Part shown: one piece after another, positions 32,916-43,875 of the stretch
Position numbering within the stretch: position 1 is the first letter of the stretch
Layout: every line of letters starts with the position of its first letter
NCBI RefSeq assembly: GCF_000012365.1
Contig: NC_007651.1
Location: 1,240,001 to 1,304,000 of the forward strand
Reading direction: 5' to 3'
Source of the DNA: Burkholderia thailandensis E264
Lineage (GTDB): Bacteria; Pseudomonadota; Gammaproteobacteria; Burkholderiales; Burkholderiaceae
Length of the DNA stretch: 64,000 nucleotides
Program-made: the position numbers and the translations under genes
The notes under the pieces: generated by a model
Told to the model about the DNA's origin: nothing
What the model saw: the letters and a program-made list of their open reading frames with translations, nothing else
The model's database searches: none

Positions 32916-35708
32916 ATGACAACCGGTTTTCTTCAGAAAATTTTTGGCAGCCGCAACCAGCGGCTCGTCAAGCAATACCAAAAGACCGTCGCGACGATCA
33001 ATGCGCTCGAAACGCAGATCGAGAAGCTGACGGACGACCAGTTGCGCGGCAAGACAGGGGAGTTCCGTCAGCGCATCGCGGCCGGCGAGTCGCTCGACAA
33101 GCTCCTGCCCGAGGCGTTCGCCGTGTGCCGCGAGGCGAGCCGCCGCGTGCTGAAGATGCGCCACTTCGACGTGCAGATGATCGGCGGCATGGTGCTGCAT
33201 TACGGCAAGATCGCCGAAATGCGCACGGGCGAGGGCAAGACGCTCGTCGCGACGCTCGCCGCGTATCTGAACGCGCTCGCGGGCCGCGGCGTGCACGTCG
33301 TGACGGTCAACGACTACCTCGCGCAGCGCGACGCCGAGTGGATGGGCCGTCTTTACAACTTCCTCGGGCTCTCCGTCGGCATCAACCTGTCGGGGATGGA
33401 GCACGACCAGAAGCAGGCGGCGTACGCGGCCGACATCACGTACGGCACGAACAACGAATTCGGCTTCGACTACCTGCGCGACAACATGGTCTACGAGACC
33501 GACGCGCGCGTGCAGCGGCCGCTGAACTTCGCGGTGGTCGACGAAGTCGACTCGATCCTGATCGACGAGGCGCGCACGCCGCTCATCATCTCGGGCCAGG
33601 CGGAGGATCACACCGAGCTGTACGTGCGGATGAACGCGCTGCCGCCGCTGCTCGAGCGCCAGATCGGCGAGGAGAAGGCGGACGGCACGGGCGTCGAGAA
33701 GCCGGGCGATTACACGCTCGACGAAAAGGGCCGCCAGGTGTTCCTGACCGAGTCGGGCCACGAGAAGGCCGAGCGGATGCTCGCCGAATGGGGCTTGATC
33801 GGCGACGGCGAGAGCCTCTACGCGCCGCAGAACATCACGCTGATGCACCATGTGTACGCGGCGCTGCGCGCACACACGCTCTTCCATCGCGATCAGCACT
33901 ACGTCGTGCAGAACGGCGAAGTGATCATCGTCGACGAATTCACGGGCCGCCTGATGCCGGGCCGCCGCTGGTCCGACGGCCTGCACCAGGCGGTCGAGGC
34001 GAAGGAGCACGTGAAGATCCAGAGCGAGAACCAGACGCTCGCGTCGATCACGTTCCAGAACTACTTCCGGATGTACGCGAAGCTCTCGGGCATGACGGGC
34101 ACGGCGGACACCGAGGCGTACGAATTCAACGAGATCTACGGCCTCGAGACGGTCGTGATCCCGACCAACCGGCCGCCGAAGCGGATCGACAAGCAGGATC
34201 AGATCTACAAGACCGCGAAGGAGCGCTACGACGCGGTGATCCGCGATATCCGCGAGTGCTACGAGCGCGGCCAGCCGGTGCTCGTCGGCACGACGTCGAT
34301 CGAGAACTCGGAGCTGCTGTCGCACCTGCTCAAGCAGGCGGGCCTGCCGCACGAGGTGCTGAACGCGAAGCAGCACGCGCGCGAGGCGGCGATCGTCGCG
34401 GAGGCGGGCCGGCCGAAGCGCGTCACGATCGCGACGAACATGGCGGGCCGCGGCACCGACATCGTGCTCGGTGGCAACGTCGAGAAGCAGGCGGCGTTCA
34501 TCGAGGCCGACGAGGCGATTCCGGCCGACGAAAAGGCGCGCCGCATCCAGCAGCTGCACGACGAATGGGAAACGCTGCACGAGCAGGTGAAGACCGCGGG
34601 CGGTCTTCACATCATCGGCACCGAGCGCCACGAGTCGCGCCGGATCGACAATCAGCTGCGCGGCCGTGCGGGCCGGCAGGGCGATCCGGGCTCGTCGCGC
34701 TTCTACCTGTCGCTCGAGGATCCGCTGTTGCGCATCTTCGCGGGCGACCGCGTGCGCGCGATCATGGATCGCCTGAAGATGCCGGAGGGCGAGGCGATCG
34801 AGGCGGGCATCGTCACGCGCTCGATCGAATCCGCGCAGCGCAAGGTCGAGGCGCGCAACTTCGACATCCGAAAGCAGCTGCTCGAATACGACGACGTGTC
34901 GAACGATCAGCGCAAGGTGATCTATCAGCAGCGCAACGAATTGCTCGAAGCACACGACATCGCCGAAACGATCGGCGCGATGCGTCACGGCGTGATCTCG
35001 GAAGTCGTCCGCCAGTTCGTGCCGGCGGGCAGCATCGAGGAGCAGTGGGATCTGCCCGAGCTCGAGGAGACGCTGCGCAACGACTGGCAACTCGACCTCG
35101 CGATCCAGGAAATGGTGAACGAGTCGTCGTCGATTAACGCGGACGAGATTCTCGACGCCGTCACGACGGCCGCCGACGAGCACTACGAAGCGAAGGTCGC
35201 GCTGGTCGGCCGCGAATCGTTCAGCGCGTTCGAGCGCTCGATCATGCTGCAGACGCTCGACCGGCTGTGGCGCGAGCACCTCGCGGCGCTCGACCATCTG
35301 CGTCAGGGCATCCATCTGCGCGGCTATGCACAGAAGAACCCGAAGCAGGAATACAAGCGCGAGGCGTTCGAACTGTTCGCGGCGATGCTCGACGCGGTGA
35401 AGCAGGAAGTCACGCGGATCGTGATGAACGTGCAGATCCAGTCGCCCGAGCAGCTCGAGGAGGCGGCCGAGCAGATCGAGGAGCAGGGCGGCCAGCTCGG
35501 CAACGTCGAGTTCCAGCACGCCGATTTCGCGGCGGCCGCCGCCGCGTCGGCGGGGGGCGCGGTGGTCGCGGACGCGACGGCCGAGATGGTCGGCCACGCG
35601 ATGAGCCACAGCGGCCCGGCGGGCGAAGTGCCGCGGGTCGGACGCAACGATCCGTGCCCATGCGGCAGCGGCAAGAAGTACAAGCACTGTCACGGCAAGC
35701 TGAGCTGA
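32916..35708 (+). CDS. secA: Preprotein translocase ATPase SecA
   Basis: The 930-residue motor drives preproteins through SecYEG. The Walker A motif in MRTGEGKT has Lys108, the same position as E. coli. The DEAD-type Walker B lies in [15 protein letters not shown] near 208. [10 protein letters not shown] near 510 and [18 protein letters not shown] near 588 are helicase-like motifs of the second nucleotide domain. The C-terminal SEC-C zinc domain has [14 protein letters not shown], for SecB and phospholipid contact. The ATG at 32916 gives the standard [14 protein letters not shown] start. It is followed by a terminator before argJ. Confidence 0.97.
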   Translation: MTTGFLQKIFGSRNQRLVKQYQKTVATINALETQIEKLTDDQLRGKTGEFRQRIAAGESLDKLLPEAFAVCREASRRVLKMRHFDVQMIGGMVLHYGKIAEMRTGEGKTLVATLAAYLNALAGRGVHVVTVNDYLAQRDAEWMGRLYNFLGLSVGINLSGMEHDQKQAAYAADITYGTNNEFGFDYLRDNMVYETDARVQRPLNFAVVDEVDSILIDEARTPLIISGQAEDHTELYVRMNALPPLLERQIGEEKADGTGVEKPGDYTLDEKGRQVFLTESGHEKAERMLAEWGLIGDGESLYAPQNITLMHHVYAALRAHTLFHRDQHYVVQNGEVIIVDEFTGRLMPGRRWSDGLHQAVEAKEHVKIQSENQTLASITFQNYFRMYAKLSGMTGTADTEAYEFNEIYGLETVVIPTNRPPKRIDKQDQIYKTAKERYDAVIRDIRECYERGQPVLVGTTSIENSELLSHLLKQAGLPHEVLNAKQHAREAAIVAEAGRPKRVTIATNMAGRGTDIVLGGNVEKQAAFIEADEAIPADEKARRIQQLHDEWETLHEQVKTAGGLHIIGTERHESRRIDNQLRGRAGRQGDPGSSRFYLSLEDPLLRIFAGDRVRAIMDRLKMPEGEAIEAGIVTRSIESAQRKVEARNFDIRKQLLEYDDVSNDQRKVIYQQRNELLEAHDIAETIGAMRHGVISEVVRQFVPAGSIEEQWDLPELEETLRNDWQLDLAIQEMVNESSSINADEILDAVTTAADEHYEAKVALVGRESFSAFERSIMLQTLDRLWREHLAALDHLRQGIHLRGYAQKNPKQEYKREAFELFAAMLDAVKQEVTRIVMNVQIQSPEQLEEAAEQIEEQGGQLGNVEFQHADFAAAAAASAGGAVVADATAEMVGHAMSHSGPAGEVPRVGRNDPCPCGSGKKYKHCHGKLS

Positions 35709-35818
35709 CGTGATCGAAGGCGGCGCGCGATAAGCGCGCCGCGTCGTCTGTGCGCGAGATTTTTCGAGGTGTGATGCGCGGCGGGGCGTGAGCGGCCGCC
35801 GGTTCTTCAATCCAATCG

Positions 35819-35843
35819 ATGCCGGCTCGAATGCCGGCATTTT
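35819..35843 (+). terminator. Terminator between secA and argJ
   Basis: ATGCCGGC (35819-35826) pairs with GCCGGCAT (35833-35840) over a 6-base loop and is followed by TTTCC. It ends 21 bp before the argJ ATG, so argJ transcription would have to read through it or start very close by. Confidence 0.7.
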
Positions 35844-35863
35844 CCTTCGGGCAGGTGCTTCAG

Positions 35864-37105
35864 ATGGCTGTCAATTTTCCCTCGATCGATCCCGCGCAAT
35901 TGCATCCCGTCGCCGGCGTGACGCTCGGCTGGGCGGAGGCGAACATTCGCAAGCCGAACCGAAAGGACGTGCTCGTCGTCTCCATCGACGAGGGCGCGAC
36001 CGTGTCGGGCGTGTTTACCGAGAACCGCTTCTGCGCGGCGCCCGTGACGGTCTGCCGCGAGCATCTGGCGAAGGTGCGCGCGGGCGGCGCGGGCATTCGC
36101 GCGCTCGTCGTCAACACGGGCAACGCGAACGCGGGCACGGGCGAGCCGGGTCTCGCGCATGCGCGCGAGACGTGCGCGGAGCTCGCGCGCCTCGCGGGCA
36201 TCGCGCCCGAGCAGGTGCTGCCGTTCTCGACGGGCGTGATCCTCGAGCCGCTGCCGATCGACCGTCTGAAGGCCGGCCTGCCCGCCGCGCTCGCGAACTG
36301 CGCGGCCGCGAACTGGCACGACGCCGCGCAGGCGATCATGACGACCGACACGCTGCCGAAGGCGGCGTCGCGCCAGGTGGCGATCGACGGCCACACGATC
36401 ACGCTGACGGGCATCAGCAAGGGCGCCGGGATGATCAAGCCGAACATGGCGACGATGCTCGGCTTCCTCGCGTTCGATGCTAAGGTCGCGCAGCCCGTGC
36501 TCGATGCGCTCGTGAAGGAAGTGGCCGATCGCTCGTTCAACTGCATTACGATCGACGGCGATACGTCGACGAACGACTCGTTCATCCTGATCGCGTCCGG
36601 CAAGGCGAGCCTGCCCGAGATCGCGTCGACCGATTCGCCCGCGTACGCGGCGTTGCGCGACGCGGTGACCGCCGTTGCGCAAGCGCTTGCGCAGCTGATC
36701 GTGCGCGACGGCGAAGGCGCGACGAAATTCATTACGGTGACGGTCGACGGCGGCAAGAGCGCAGCCGAATGCCGCCAGATCGCGTACGCGATCGGTCATT
36801 CGCCGCTCGTGAAGACGGCGTTCTACGCGTCGGACCCGAACCTCGGCCGGATTCTCGCGGCGATCGGCTACGCGGGCGTCGCGGATCTCGACGTCGGCAA
36901 GATCGATCTGTATCTCGACGACGTGCTCGTCGCGAAGGCGGGCGGCCGCAATCCCGCGTATCTCGAAGAGGACGGCCAGCGCGTGATGAAGCAAAGCGAG
37001 ATCGCCGTGCGCGTGCTGCTCGGCCGCGGCGATGCGCAAGCGACGATCTGGACTTGCGATTTGTCGCACGATTACGTCAGCATCAACGCCGACTATCGTT
37101 CGTAA
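35864..37105 (+). CDS. argJ: Bifunctional ornithine acetyltransferase/N-acetylglutamate synthase ArgJ
   Basis: The 413-residue enzyme recycles the acetyl group in arginine synthesis: it moves acetyl from N-acetylornithine to glutamate. It is made as a precursor that cuts itself between Ala196 and Thr197 in [10 protein letters not shown], and Thr197 becomes the nucleophile. [18 protein letters not shown] and [12 protein letters not shown] are further signatures. The ATG at 35864 gives [19 protein letters not shown]; an earlier ATG would begin inside the terminator hairpin. It heads a likely operon with the DUF815 ATPase and a Nudix gene. Confidence 0.95.
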   Translation: MAVNFPSIDPAQLHPVAGVTLGWAEANIRKPNRKDVLVVSIDEGATVSGVFTENRFCAAPVTVCREHLAKVRAGGAGIRALVVNTGNANAGTGEPGLAHARETCAELARLAGIAPEQVLPFSTGVILEPLPIDRLKAGLPAALANCAAANWHDAAQAIMTTDTLPKAASRQVAIDGHTITLTGISKGAGMIKPNMATMLGFLAFDAKVAQPVLDALVKEVADRSFNCITIDGDTSTNDSFILIASGKASLPEIASTDSPAYAALRDAVTAVAQALAQLIVRDGEGATKFITVTVDGGKSAAECRQIAYAIGHSPLVKTAFYASDPNLGRILAAIGYAGVADLDVGKIDLYLDDVLVAKAGGRNPAYLEEDGQRVMKQSEIAVRVLLGRGDAQATIWTCDLSHDYVSINADYRS

Positions 37106-37124
37106 GCGACGGGGGCGCGACATC

Positions 37125-37994
37125 ATGGATCAACTCGAGCAGTTCCTTACCCGCGCCGAGGCGTTGCTTGGGCGCCTCGAAGCGATTCTCCCGCCGCCGC
37201 CGGCAGCGGTCGACTGGGCTGCCGCGTTCGCGTTCCGCTGGCGCAAGCGCCAGGGGCGCGGCTATCTGCAGCCCGTCGCCGCGCGTTCGACGATCTCGCT
37301 CGACGATCTGCGGAACATCGATCGCCAGAAAGCGCTGATCGAGCAGAACACGCGCCAGTTCGTGAACGGCAAGCCGGCGAACAACGTGCTGCTGACGGGC
37401 GCGCGCGGCACCGGCAAGTCGTCGCTGATCAAGGCGTGCCTGAACGCGTATGCGGCCGACGGGCTGCGGCTCATCGAAGTCGACAAGGACGATCTGCACG
37501 ATCTGGGCGATATCGTCGAGCTGATCTCGGCGCGTCCCGAGCGCTTCATCGTGTTCTGCGACGATCTGTCGTTCGAAGAAGGCGAATCGGGCTACAAGGC
37601 GCTGAAGGTCGCGCTCGACGGGTCGGTCGCCGCGCAGTCCGACAACGTGCTGATCTACGCGACGTCGAACCGCCGCCATCTGCTGCCCGAGTACATGAGC
37701 GACAACGAGACGTACAAGCATCTGCCGGACGGCGAGATCCATCCGGGCGAGGTCGTCGAGGAGAAGATCTCGCTGTCGGAGCGTTTCGGCCTCTGGGTCA
37801 GCTTCTATCCGTTCAAGCAGGACGACTATCTGACGATCGTCGGCCACTGGCTCAGGCATTTCGGCTGCGACGCCGCCGAAGTGGAGGCGGCGCGCGGCGA
37901 CGCGCTCGTCTGGGCGCTCGAGCGCGGCTCGCGCTCCGGCCGGGTCGCATGGCAGTTCGCGCGCGACCGCGCGGGCCGCAAGGAGAACGTATGA
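37125..37994 (+). CDS. DUF815-family AAA-type ATPase of unknown function
   Basis: The 289-residue protein is a P-loop ATPase of the DUF815 family, whose role is not established. Walker A GARGTGKS lies at 92-99 and Walker B FIVFCDDLSF at 141-150 with Asp146/Asp147. A sensor-like YATSNRRHLLPEYM segment lies near 178. The N-terminal region holds a helical DQLEQFLTRAEALLGRLEAI segment and a basic RWRKRQGRG stretch. It lies 19 bp after argJ, and its stop overlaps the Nudix gene start (ATGA), which suggests co-expression. No membrane segment or signal is seen. A specific function cannot be assigned. Confidence 0.85.
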   Translation: MDQLEQFLTRAEALLGRLEAILPPPPAAVDWAAAFAFRWRKRQGRGYLQPVAARSTISLDDLRNIDRQKALIEQNTRQFVNGKPANNVLLTGARGTGKSSLIKACLNAYAADGLRLIEVDKDDLHDLGDIVELISARPERFIVFCDDLSFEEGESGYKALKVALDGSVAAQSDNVLIYATSNRRHLLPEYMSDNETYKHLPDGEIHPGEVVEEKISLSERFGLWVSFYPFKQDDYLTIVGHWLRHFGCDAAEVEAARGDALVWALERGSRSGRVAWQFARDRAGRKENV

Positions 37995-38440
37995 GTATCG
38001 AAGTCGCGAAAGCGGCGGCGCCCGCCGACGCGGGCCGCAAGGTCACCGAGGTGGCGGTCGGAGTGCTGGTGCAGCCGGACGGCCGATATTTGCTCGCGCA
38101 GCGGCTGCCCGGCAAGCCTTACGAGGGCTACTGGGAATTTCCGGGCGGCAAGCTCGAGGCGGGCGAGAGTGTCGAGGAGGCGCTTGCCCGGGAACTGCAC
38201 GAGGAACTGGGCATCGACGTGACCGAATGCCATCGCTGGCATACGCTCGAGCACGACTATCCGCACGCGTACGTTCGCCTGTACTTCTGCAAGGTGACGG
38301 GCTGGACGGGCGAGCCGCACAGCCGCGAAGGCCAGGCGTTCGTCTGGCAGCATCTGCCCGTTGACGTCGCTCCGCTGCTGCCCGCCGCGCTGCCCGTGCT
38401 CGATCTGCTCGCGCGCGAGCAGGGGGCGGCGCAGCGATAA
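37991..38440 (+). CDS. MutT-like Nudix hydrolase
   Basis: The 149-residue protein resembles MutT 8-oxo-dGTP diphosphatase, which cleans oxidised guanine nucleotides from the pool. The Nudix box at about 53-75 reads GKLEAGE, then REL and EELGI in the G-x5-E-x7-RE-U-x-EE-x-G-U pattern. YWEFPGGK precedes it as in MutT. TEVAVGVLVQPDGRYLLAQRLPG is the usual N-terminal strand region, with a roughly 16-residue extension before it. The start overlaps the stop of the DUF815 gene. True substrate is not proven; MutT is the best guess by similarity and by size. Confidence 0.87.
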   Translation: MSIEVAKAAAPADAGRKVTEVAVGVLVQPDGRYLLAQRLPGKPYEGYWEFPGGKLEAGESVEEALARELHEELGIDVTECHRWHTLEHDYPHAYVRLYFCKVTGWTGEPHSREGQAFVWQHLPVDVAPLLPAALPVLDLLAREQGAAQR

Positions 38441-38446
38441 ACATGC

Positions 38447-38465
38447 GCGGAGCCTTCGGCTCCGC
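38447..38465. terminator. Hairpin after the mutT-like gene, possible terminator
   Basis: GCGGAGCC and GGCTCCGC pair across a TTC loop just 6 bp after the stop. No T tract follows, so termination is uncertain. Confidence 0.45.
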
Positions 38466-38569
38466 AGCCGTTCATCCAGTCTTATCGGGCCGATGATCGG
38501 CTGCGCTCCCCCGTGAGCGGCTCGCTGCCTGACCGCACTCGGCCGGGCGTCTGCCGCGGTGACGGGCGG

Positions 38570-38773
38570 TCAGCCGCGGCCGTCGCCCTCGCGATTGCCG
38601 GCGTCGTCTTCGGACGGCGCTTCGTCGTCCGTTCCGCCGATCCGGTATTTCTCCGCCGCCCAGGCGCCGAGATCGAGCTGCTTGCAGCGGGCGGAACAGA
38701 ATGGGCGAAAACGGTTTTCGGGCGTCCAGCGCACTTCCTTGCCGCAGGACGGGCATTTCACGACGGTAACCAT
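38570..38773 (-). CDS. yacG: DNA gyrase inhibitor YacG (zinc protein)
   Basis: The 67-residue protein has a single zinc-binding unit with Cys7, Cys10, Cys26 and Cys30 (KCPSCGK and [12 protein letters not shown]). YacG is known in E. coli to bind GyrB and inhibit gyrase. The ATG at 38773 is used because [10 protein letters not shown] is the family start. The C-terminus is acidic and Gly rich. It is the last gene of the minus-strand series coaE-zapD-yacG, an order kept across many proteobacteria. Confidence 0.9.
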   Translation of the reverse strand: MVTVVKCPSCGKEVRWTPENRFRPFCSARCKQLDLGAWAAEKYRIGGTDDEAPSEDDAGNREGDGRG

Positions 38774-38804
38774 ATGGATCGATCGATGCGGCACGAGGCC
38801 GCCG

Positions 38805-39626
<822 letters not shown>

Positions 39627-39709
39627 CTAGCAATCGCGCCATTTTTCGGAGGTGTCCGGCGCGCCGCGCGGTTTCGTGCGCCGGACGCAACATGCACGCA
39701 GCAAGCTCG

Positions 39710-40321
39710 TCAATTTGGTGCGGCTGCCGCGTATCCGAGATAGCGTTGGTGCAGTGCGGCGACCTCGGCTGCGAGCTCGTCGAGCGACGCATTATCGTTG
39801 ACGATCACGTCGTCCGCGGCGGCGAGACGCGCGTCGCGCGACGCCTGTCGCGCGACGATCGCTTCCACCTGCTCGCGGGCGAAGCCGTTGCGGGACATCA
39901 CGCGCGCGATTTGCGTCTCGACGTCGCAATCGACAACGAGCACGCGGTCGACGCGAGCCTCCCACGTTCCCGATTCGACGAGCAGCGGCACGACGAAGAC
40001 GACGTACGCGCCGTGCGCCGCGCCCGCCTCGCGTTCGGTCTCCTCGCGGATGAGCGGATGCGTGATCGCTTCGAGCCGCTTGCGCGCGGATTCGTCGCTG
40101 AAGATCAGCGCGCGCATCTTTGCGCGATCGAGCGAACCGTCGGCCGCGACGAACTGTGCGCCGAATTCGCGCTCGATGAATGGCATCGCGAGGCCGTGCG
40201 GCGCGGTGATGCGGTGCGCGATCAAATCGGTGTCGACGATCGTTGCACCGAGCGCGCCGAACAGATTGGAGACGGTCGTTTTGCCGCTGCCGATCCCACC
40301 CGTCAATCCCACCGAGAACAT
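39710..40321 (-). CDS. coaE: Dephospho-CoA kinase
   Basis: The 203-residue P-loop kinase phosphorylates dephospho-CoA in the last step of coenzyme A synthesis. The nucleotide loop [12 protein letters not shown] lies at 5-16. [10 protein letters not shown] and HPLIREE are substrate-lid and CoA-domain motifs, and the end of the domain contains [14 protein letters not shown]. It begins 3 bp after the prepilin peptidase stop in the direction of transcription, so it is translated with the pil genes. Confidence 0.95.
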   Translation of the reverse strand: MFSVGLTGGIGSGKTTVSNLFGALGATIVDTDLIAHRITAPHGLAMPFIEREFGAQFVAADGSLDRAKMRALIFSDESARKRLEAITHPLIREETEREAGAAHGAYVVFVVPLLVESGTWEARVDRVLVVDCDVETQIARVMSRNGFAREQVEAIVARQASRDARLAAADDVIVNDNASLDELAAEVAALHQRYLGYAAAAPN

Positions 40322-40324
40322 GGT

Positions 40325-41254
40325 TCAGCCTCCTAGCAGCAGGTAGAACGGCGTGCCGAAAAAGAGGGTCGCGGCGCCGCCCGCCGCAAGGAACGGGCCG
40401 AACGGCAGCGGCTCCTCGAAGCGCATGCGGCCACGCCAGGTTGCGACGAGGCCCACCGCCGCGCCGGCGACCGCGGCGATCAGCACGACTTGCGGCAGTG
40501 CTTCCCAGCCGAGCCATGCGCCGAGCGCGGCAAGGAGCTTCAGGTCGCCATAGCCGATTCCTTCGATGCCCCGCAGCAATTTGAAGAGCCACAGAATGCA
40601 CCAGAGGAACAGATAGCCGGCGATCGCGCCGACCACCGCGGCGCGCAGGCTCGCAAACGTGCCCCACAGATTGACGCACAGCCCCGCCCACAGGAGCGGC
40701 AGCGTCAGCGAATCGGGGAGAAAGCCCGTCTGCATGTCGATCGCGCTCATCGCGAGGAGTGCCGCGCACAGGCCGAACGCGGCGAGCGCGGCGCCGCTCG
40801 GCCCGAAAAGCGCGAGCGCGCCGGCGGCGAGCGCGCCGCTCGCGAGCTCGATGAGCGGATAGCGCACGCCGATCGGCGCACGGCAGCGCAGGCAGCGGCC
40901 GCGCAATACGATATAGCTCAGGACCGGCACGTTTTCCCACGCTCTCAGCACATGGCCGCAATGCGGGCACGCGCTGCGCGGCACGCAGAGGTTGTAGCGC
41001 GCGGGCAGGCCGTCGTCGGCGCACGGCTCGCCCGTCGCTTCGGCGATTTCCGCGAGCCACGCGCGCTTCATCATGATCGGCAGCCGGTGGGCGACGACGT
41101 TGATGAAGCTACCGACGACGAGACCGAGCACGATCGCGAACGCAAGCTGCATGCCCGTGGGGAGCGCCGCGAACGCGGCGAGCGGCCCGGTTGCTGCCGC
41201 GTGCTCGGGCGGGCCGGGAAGGAACGGATTGGGCGTCATCGAGGCGGTTGGCAT
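40325..41254 (-). CDS. pilD: Prepilin peptidase / N-methyltransferase PilD
   Basis: The 309-residue membrane protease cleaves leader peptides of type IV prepilins and type II pseudopilins and methylates the new N-terminus. Catalytic aspartates are Asp173 (SAIDMQTGFLPD) and Asp237 (GYGDLKLLAALG). A zinc-binding loop has Cys96, Cys99, Cys121 and Cys124. About eight transmembrane helices are visible. The start at 41254 is chosen, but MTPNPF at 41239 is equally possible because neither has a clear ribosome-binding site. It follows pilC after 29 bp. Confidence 0.92.
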   Translation of the reverse strand: MPTASMTPNPFLPGPPEHAAATGPLAAFAALPTGMQLAFAIVLGLVVGSFINVVAHRLPIMMKRAWLAEIAEATGEPCADDGLPARYNLCVPRSACPHCGHVLRAWENVPVLSYIVLRGRCLRCRAPIGVRYPLIELASGALAAGALALFGPSGAALAAFGLCAALLAMSAIDMQTGFLPDSLTLPLLWAGLCVNLWGTFASLRAAVVGAIAGYLFLWCILWLFKLLRGIEGIGYGDLKLLAALGAWLGWEALPQVVLIAAVAGAAVGLVATWRGRMRFEEPLPFGPFLAAGGAATLFFGTPFYLLLGG

Positions 41255-41283
41255 CGCAAATGGAGTCGGATTCGGCTGCGATG

Positions 41284-42501
41284 CTACACCACGTTGCCGA
41301 GCTGGACGATCGGCAAGTACATCGCGACGACGAGTGCGCCGATCAGCGCGCCCAGCACGACGATCACGACGGGTTCGCACAGGTTCGCGAGCGCGCCGAT
41401 CTGTTCGTCGACGCGGCGATCGTAGAGCGTCGCGACGTCGATGAGCATCGTGTCCAGCGTGCCCGATTCCTCGGCGACGGCGATCGGCTGGACGAGATCG
41501 TCGGCAAAGCAGTCTTCTGCGCGCATCGCGCTGGCGAGCCGCTCGCCGTGCTGCAGACGTGCGGCGATGCGGGCTGTCGCGAGATCGAAGCGTGGGTTGC
41601 CGGTCGCGTTCGACAGTGCGGTGAATGCGTCGGTGAGCGGCGTGCCGGCGGCGAGCAGCGTGCCGAGCGCGCGGCTCCATCGGGCGGCGGCGAGCGCCTG
41701 CACGAGCGGCCCGGCGAATGGCGCGCGTAGCAGCGCCTGCGCGAGCGCGACGCGTGCGATCGCGGAGCGGCGCACCGCGCGACGAGCGGCAACGCCGGCG
41801 AGTAGCATGGCTGCGGCGACAGGCGCGCTCCAGCGCGTCACGCCGGCCGACAGCGCGAGGACGAAACGGGTCGGCGCGGGCAGTGCAGCGCCGAAGCCCG
41901 CGAAGATCTGCTCGAACGTCGGCACGACCCAGATCAGTAATGCCGCAGTGATCGCGAGCGCGACCAGCAGCACGGCGACCGGGTAAGCGAGCGCCCCCCT
42001 GACGCGGGCATATTGTGCTGCTGCACGCTCGCGATCGTCGGCGAGCCGGGCGAGCACGGCGGCGAGCGCGCCCGCCGTCTCGCCGACCGCGACCAGTTGG
42101 CAGAAAAACGGATCGAACTGGCGCGGGTAGCGGCGCAGCGCGGCGGAGAACTGCCGTCCCGCAACGATCTCGCGTGCGAGGCCTGCCGCGATGCGTGGCA
42201 TTTCGTTTCGGCGCGTCGCTTGCGCGAGCAGTTCGAGCGACGGCGCAAGCGCGAGCCCCGCATGCAAGAGTCCCGCGAGCTGCCGTGCGAAACGCGTGAC
42301 CTCGCCGGCCCGTGCGGTGGGCTGCGGCGCGTTGCCACGGGCTTCGATGTGCAGCACGGTGACGCCGATGCGCTTGAGCGCCGCGCGTGCGGCGGACGGA
42401 TTGACGGCGACCAGCATGCCGCGGCGGCGCACGCCGTCGGTCGTCACGCCCGTCCAACGATACCGGGCCTCGAGCGGCGCGGCCGGACTATGCGGGCTCA
42501 T
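41284..42501 (-). CDS. pilC: Type IV pilus / type II secretion inner-membrane platform protein PilC
   Basis: The 405-residue polytopic protein is the assembly platform on which the ATPase acts. Two T2SF domains are present: about 65-190 (EVTRFARQLAGLLHAGLALAPSLELLA with GETAGALAAVL) and about 265-390 (RWSRALGTLLAAGTPLTDAF with AVAEESGTLDTML). A transmembrane helix closes each half, and a third ends the protein (VVIVVLGALIGALVVAMYLP). The start overlaps the pilB stop (ATGA). Confidence 0.9.
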   Translation of the reverse strand: MSPHSPAAPLEARYRWTGVTTDGVRRRGMLVAVNPSAARAALKRIGVTVLHIEARGNAPQPTARAGEVTRFARQLAGLLHAGLALAPSLELLAQATRRNEMPRIAAGLAREIVAGRQFSAALRRYPRQFDPFFCQLVAVGETAGALAAVLARLADDRERAAAQYARVRGALAYPVAVLLVALAITAALLIWVVPTFEQIFAGFGAALPAPTRFVLALSAGVTRWSAPVAAAMLLAGVAARRAVRRSAIARVALAQALLRAPFAGPLVQALAAARWSRALGTLLAAGTPLTDAFTALSNATGNPRFDLATARIAARLQHGERLASAMRAEDCFADDLVQPIAVAEESGTLDTMLIDVATLYDRRVDEQIGALANLCEPVVIVVLGALIGALVVAMYLPIVQLGNVV

Positions 42502-43769
42502 GGGGCCTCCGTTGCGCCGAGCGCTTCGCTCAAGCTCGTCGTGCCGTCGCGAACGCGGGCAAGCGCAGCATCGCGTAGGCTCGTCATGCCTTCGGCGCAT
42601 GCTTGCCGCGCGAGTTCGGCGCTGCTCGCGCACGCGGCGATCAGATTGCGCAACTCGGCGGACAGCGGCATCACCTGATGGATGCCGATGCGCCCCCGAT
42701 AACCGATTCCATGGCACGCGGGGCATCCCGTCGCGGCATACGGGCGCCAGCCGGCGTCGATCGGCGCGGCGGCGAGTCCTGCGGCGCGCAGCGCGGCGGG
42801 CGACGTGTCCGACGGCGCGCGGCAAGCGGGGCACAGGCGCCGCACGAGCCGCTGCGCCGTCACGAGCCGCAGCGCGGCGGCGAGGTTGTATGGCGCGACA
42901 CCGATATCGAGCAGGCGAGCCACCGCGGCGGGCGCGTCGTTCGTATGCAGCGTCGACAGCACGAGGTGGCCCGTCTGCGCGGCTTTCAGCGCGACATCGG
43001 CGGTTTGCGCATCGCGTATCTCGCCGACCATGATCACGTCGGGGTCCTGACGCAGGAATGCGCGCAGCGCGACTGCGAAGGTCAGGCCCGCCTTTTCACG
43101 CACGCCGACCTGATTGATCCCGTCGAGCTCGATCTCGGCCGGGTCCTCGACCGTGCAGACGTTGCGCGATACGTCGTTCAGCATTTGCAGGAAGCAATAC
43201 AGTGACAGCGTCTTGCCGCTGCCCGTCGGCCCCGTGACAAGGACGAGACCGTGCGGCGCGCCGATCGCCGCCTCGACGCCGCTTGCCTGAGCCGCGTCGA
43301 AGCCGAGCGCGGCGAGCGACAGATCGGCGGGCAGCGTCTCCAGACGCCGCAGCACGAGCTTCTCGCCATGCAGCGTCGGCAGCGAGCTCACGCGGTAGTC
43401 GCCTGCGCGCCCCGGCGCGAGCGCGAGCCGCAGCCGGCCGTCCTGCGGCACGCGGCGCTCGGCGATGTCCATCCGCGCGAGCACCTTGATGCGCGTCACG
43501 CACGCGTCGCGCAAATGAGCCGGCGGCCGCGCGAATTCGTGCAGCACGCCGTCGATCCGCAGGCGCACCCGCCAGCCGGATTCGCAGGGCTCGACATGGA
43601 TATCGGACGCGTCGCGCTCGTGCGCCGCACGCAGCATATCGGCGACGATGCCCACGGCGGGCGCGTCATCGACACGTTCGGGATGGCGCAGCCGGGGAGG
43701 CACGGATGCCCCGGTGGCGGGTGTTGCCTGCCGCGCGGAAGGAAAAGAGGCGTTGGAGGGGGGGGACAT
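42498..43769 (-). CDS. pilB: Type IV pilus assembly / GspE-family ATPase, short form
   Basis: The 423-residue secretion ATPase powers pilus extension. Walker A GPTGSGKT lies at 180-187, the Asp box and Walker B VIMVGE at 245-250, and the His box STLHTNDAP near 272. The zinc-binding cysteine pairs are Cys313/Cys316 and Cys349/Cys352, diagnostic of PilB/GspE extension ATPases rather than PilT. It lacks the usual N-terminal domain of roughly 100-150 residues: PilB is normally near 560 residues. It is first in the series pilB-pilC-pilD-coaE. No pilin or secretin gene is in the window. Confidence 0.88.
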   Translation of the reverse strand: MSPPSNASFPSARQATPATGASVPPRLRHPERVDDAPAVGIVADMLRAAHERDASDIHVEPCESGWRVRLRIDGVLHEFARPPAHLRDACVTRIKVLARMDIAERRVPQDGRLRLALAPGRAGDYRVSSLPTLHGEKLVLRRLETLPADLSLAALGFDAAQASGVEAAIGAPHGLVLVTGPTGSGKTLSLYCFLQMLNDVSRNVCTVEDPAEIELDGINQVGVREKAGLTFAVALRAFLRQDPDVIMVGEIRDAQTADVALKAAQTGHLVLSTLHTNDAPAAVARLLDIGVAPYNLAAALRLVTAQRLVRRLCPACRAPSDTSPAALRAAGLAAAPIDAGWRPYAATGCPACHGIGYRGRIGIHQVMPLSAELRNLIAACASSAELARQACAEGMTSLRDAALARVRDGTTSLSEALGATEAP

Positions 43770-43875
43770 CGGAACCGGCCTCGCGGCCGCCTGCTCGACA
43801 CGATGAAACGATCATCGCGCGTCGAGCGCGCGGCCGACAGTCGGTCGATCGGCCAACCGCGCCGCGCATCGCGCA

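Noticed and set aside
32808..35840. A 1,010-codon open frame antisense to secA
   Set aside because: High-GC codon bias in secA leaves the opposite strand free of stops. Its translation is Arg/Leu/Ala/Asp-rich without any family, while secA is unmistakable.
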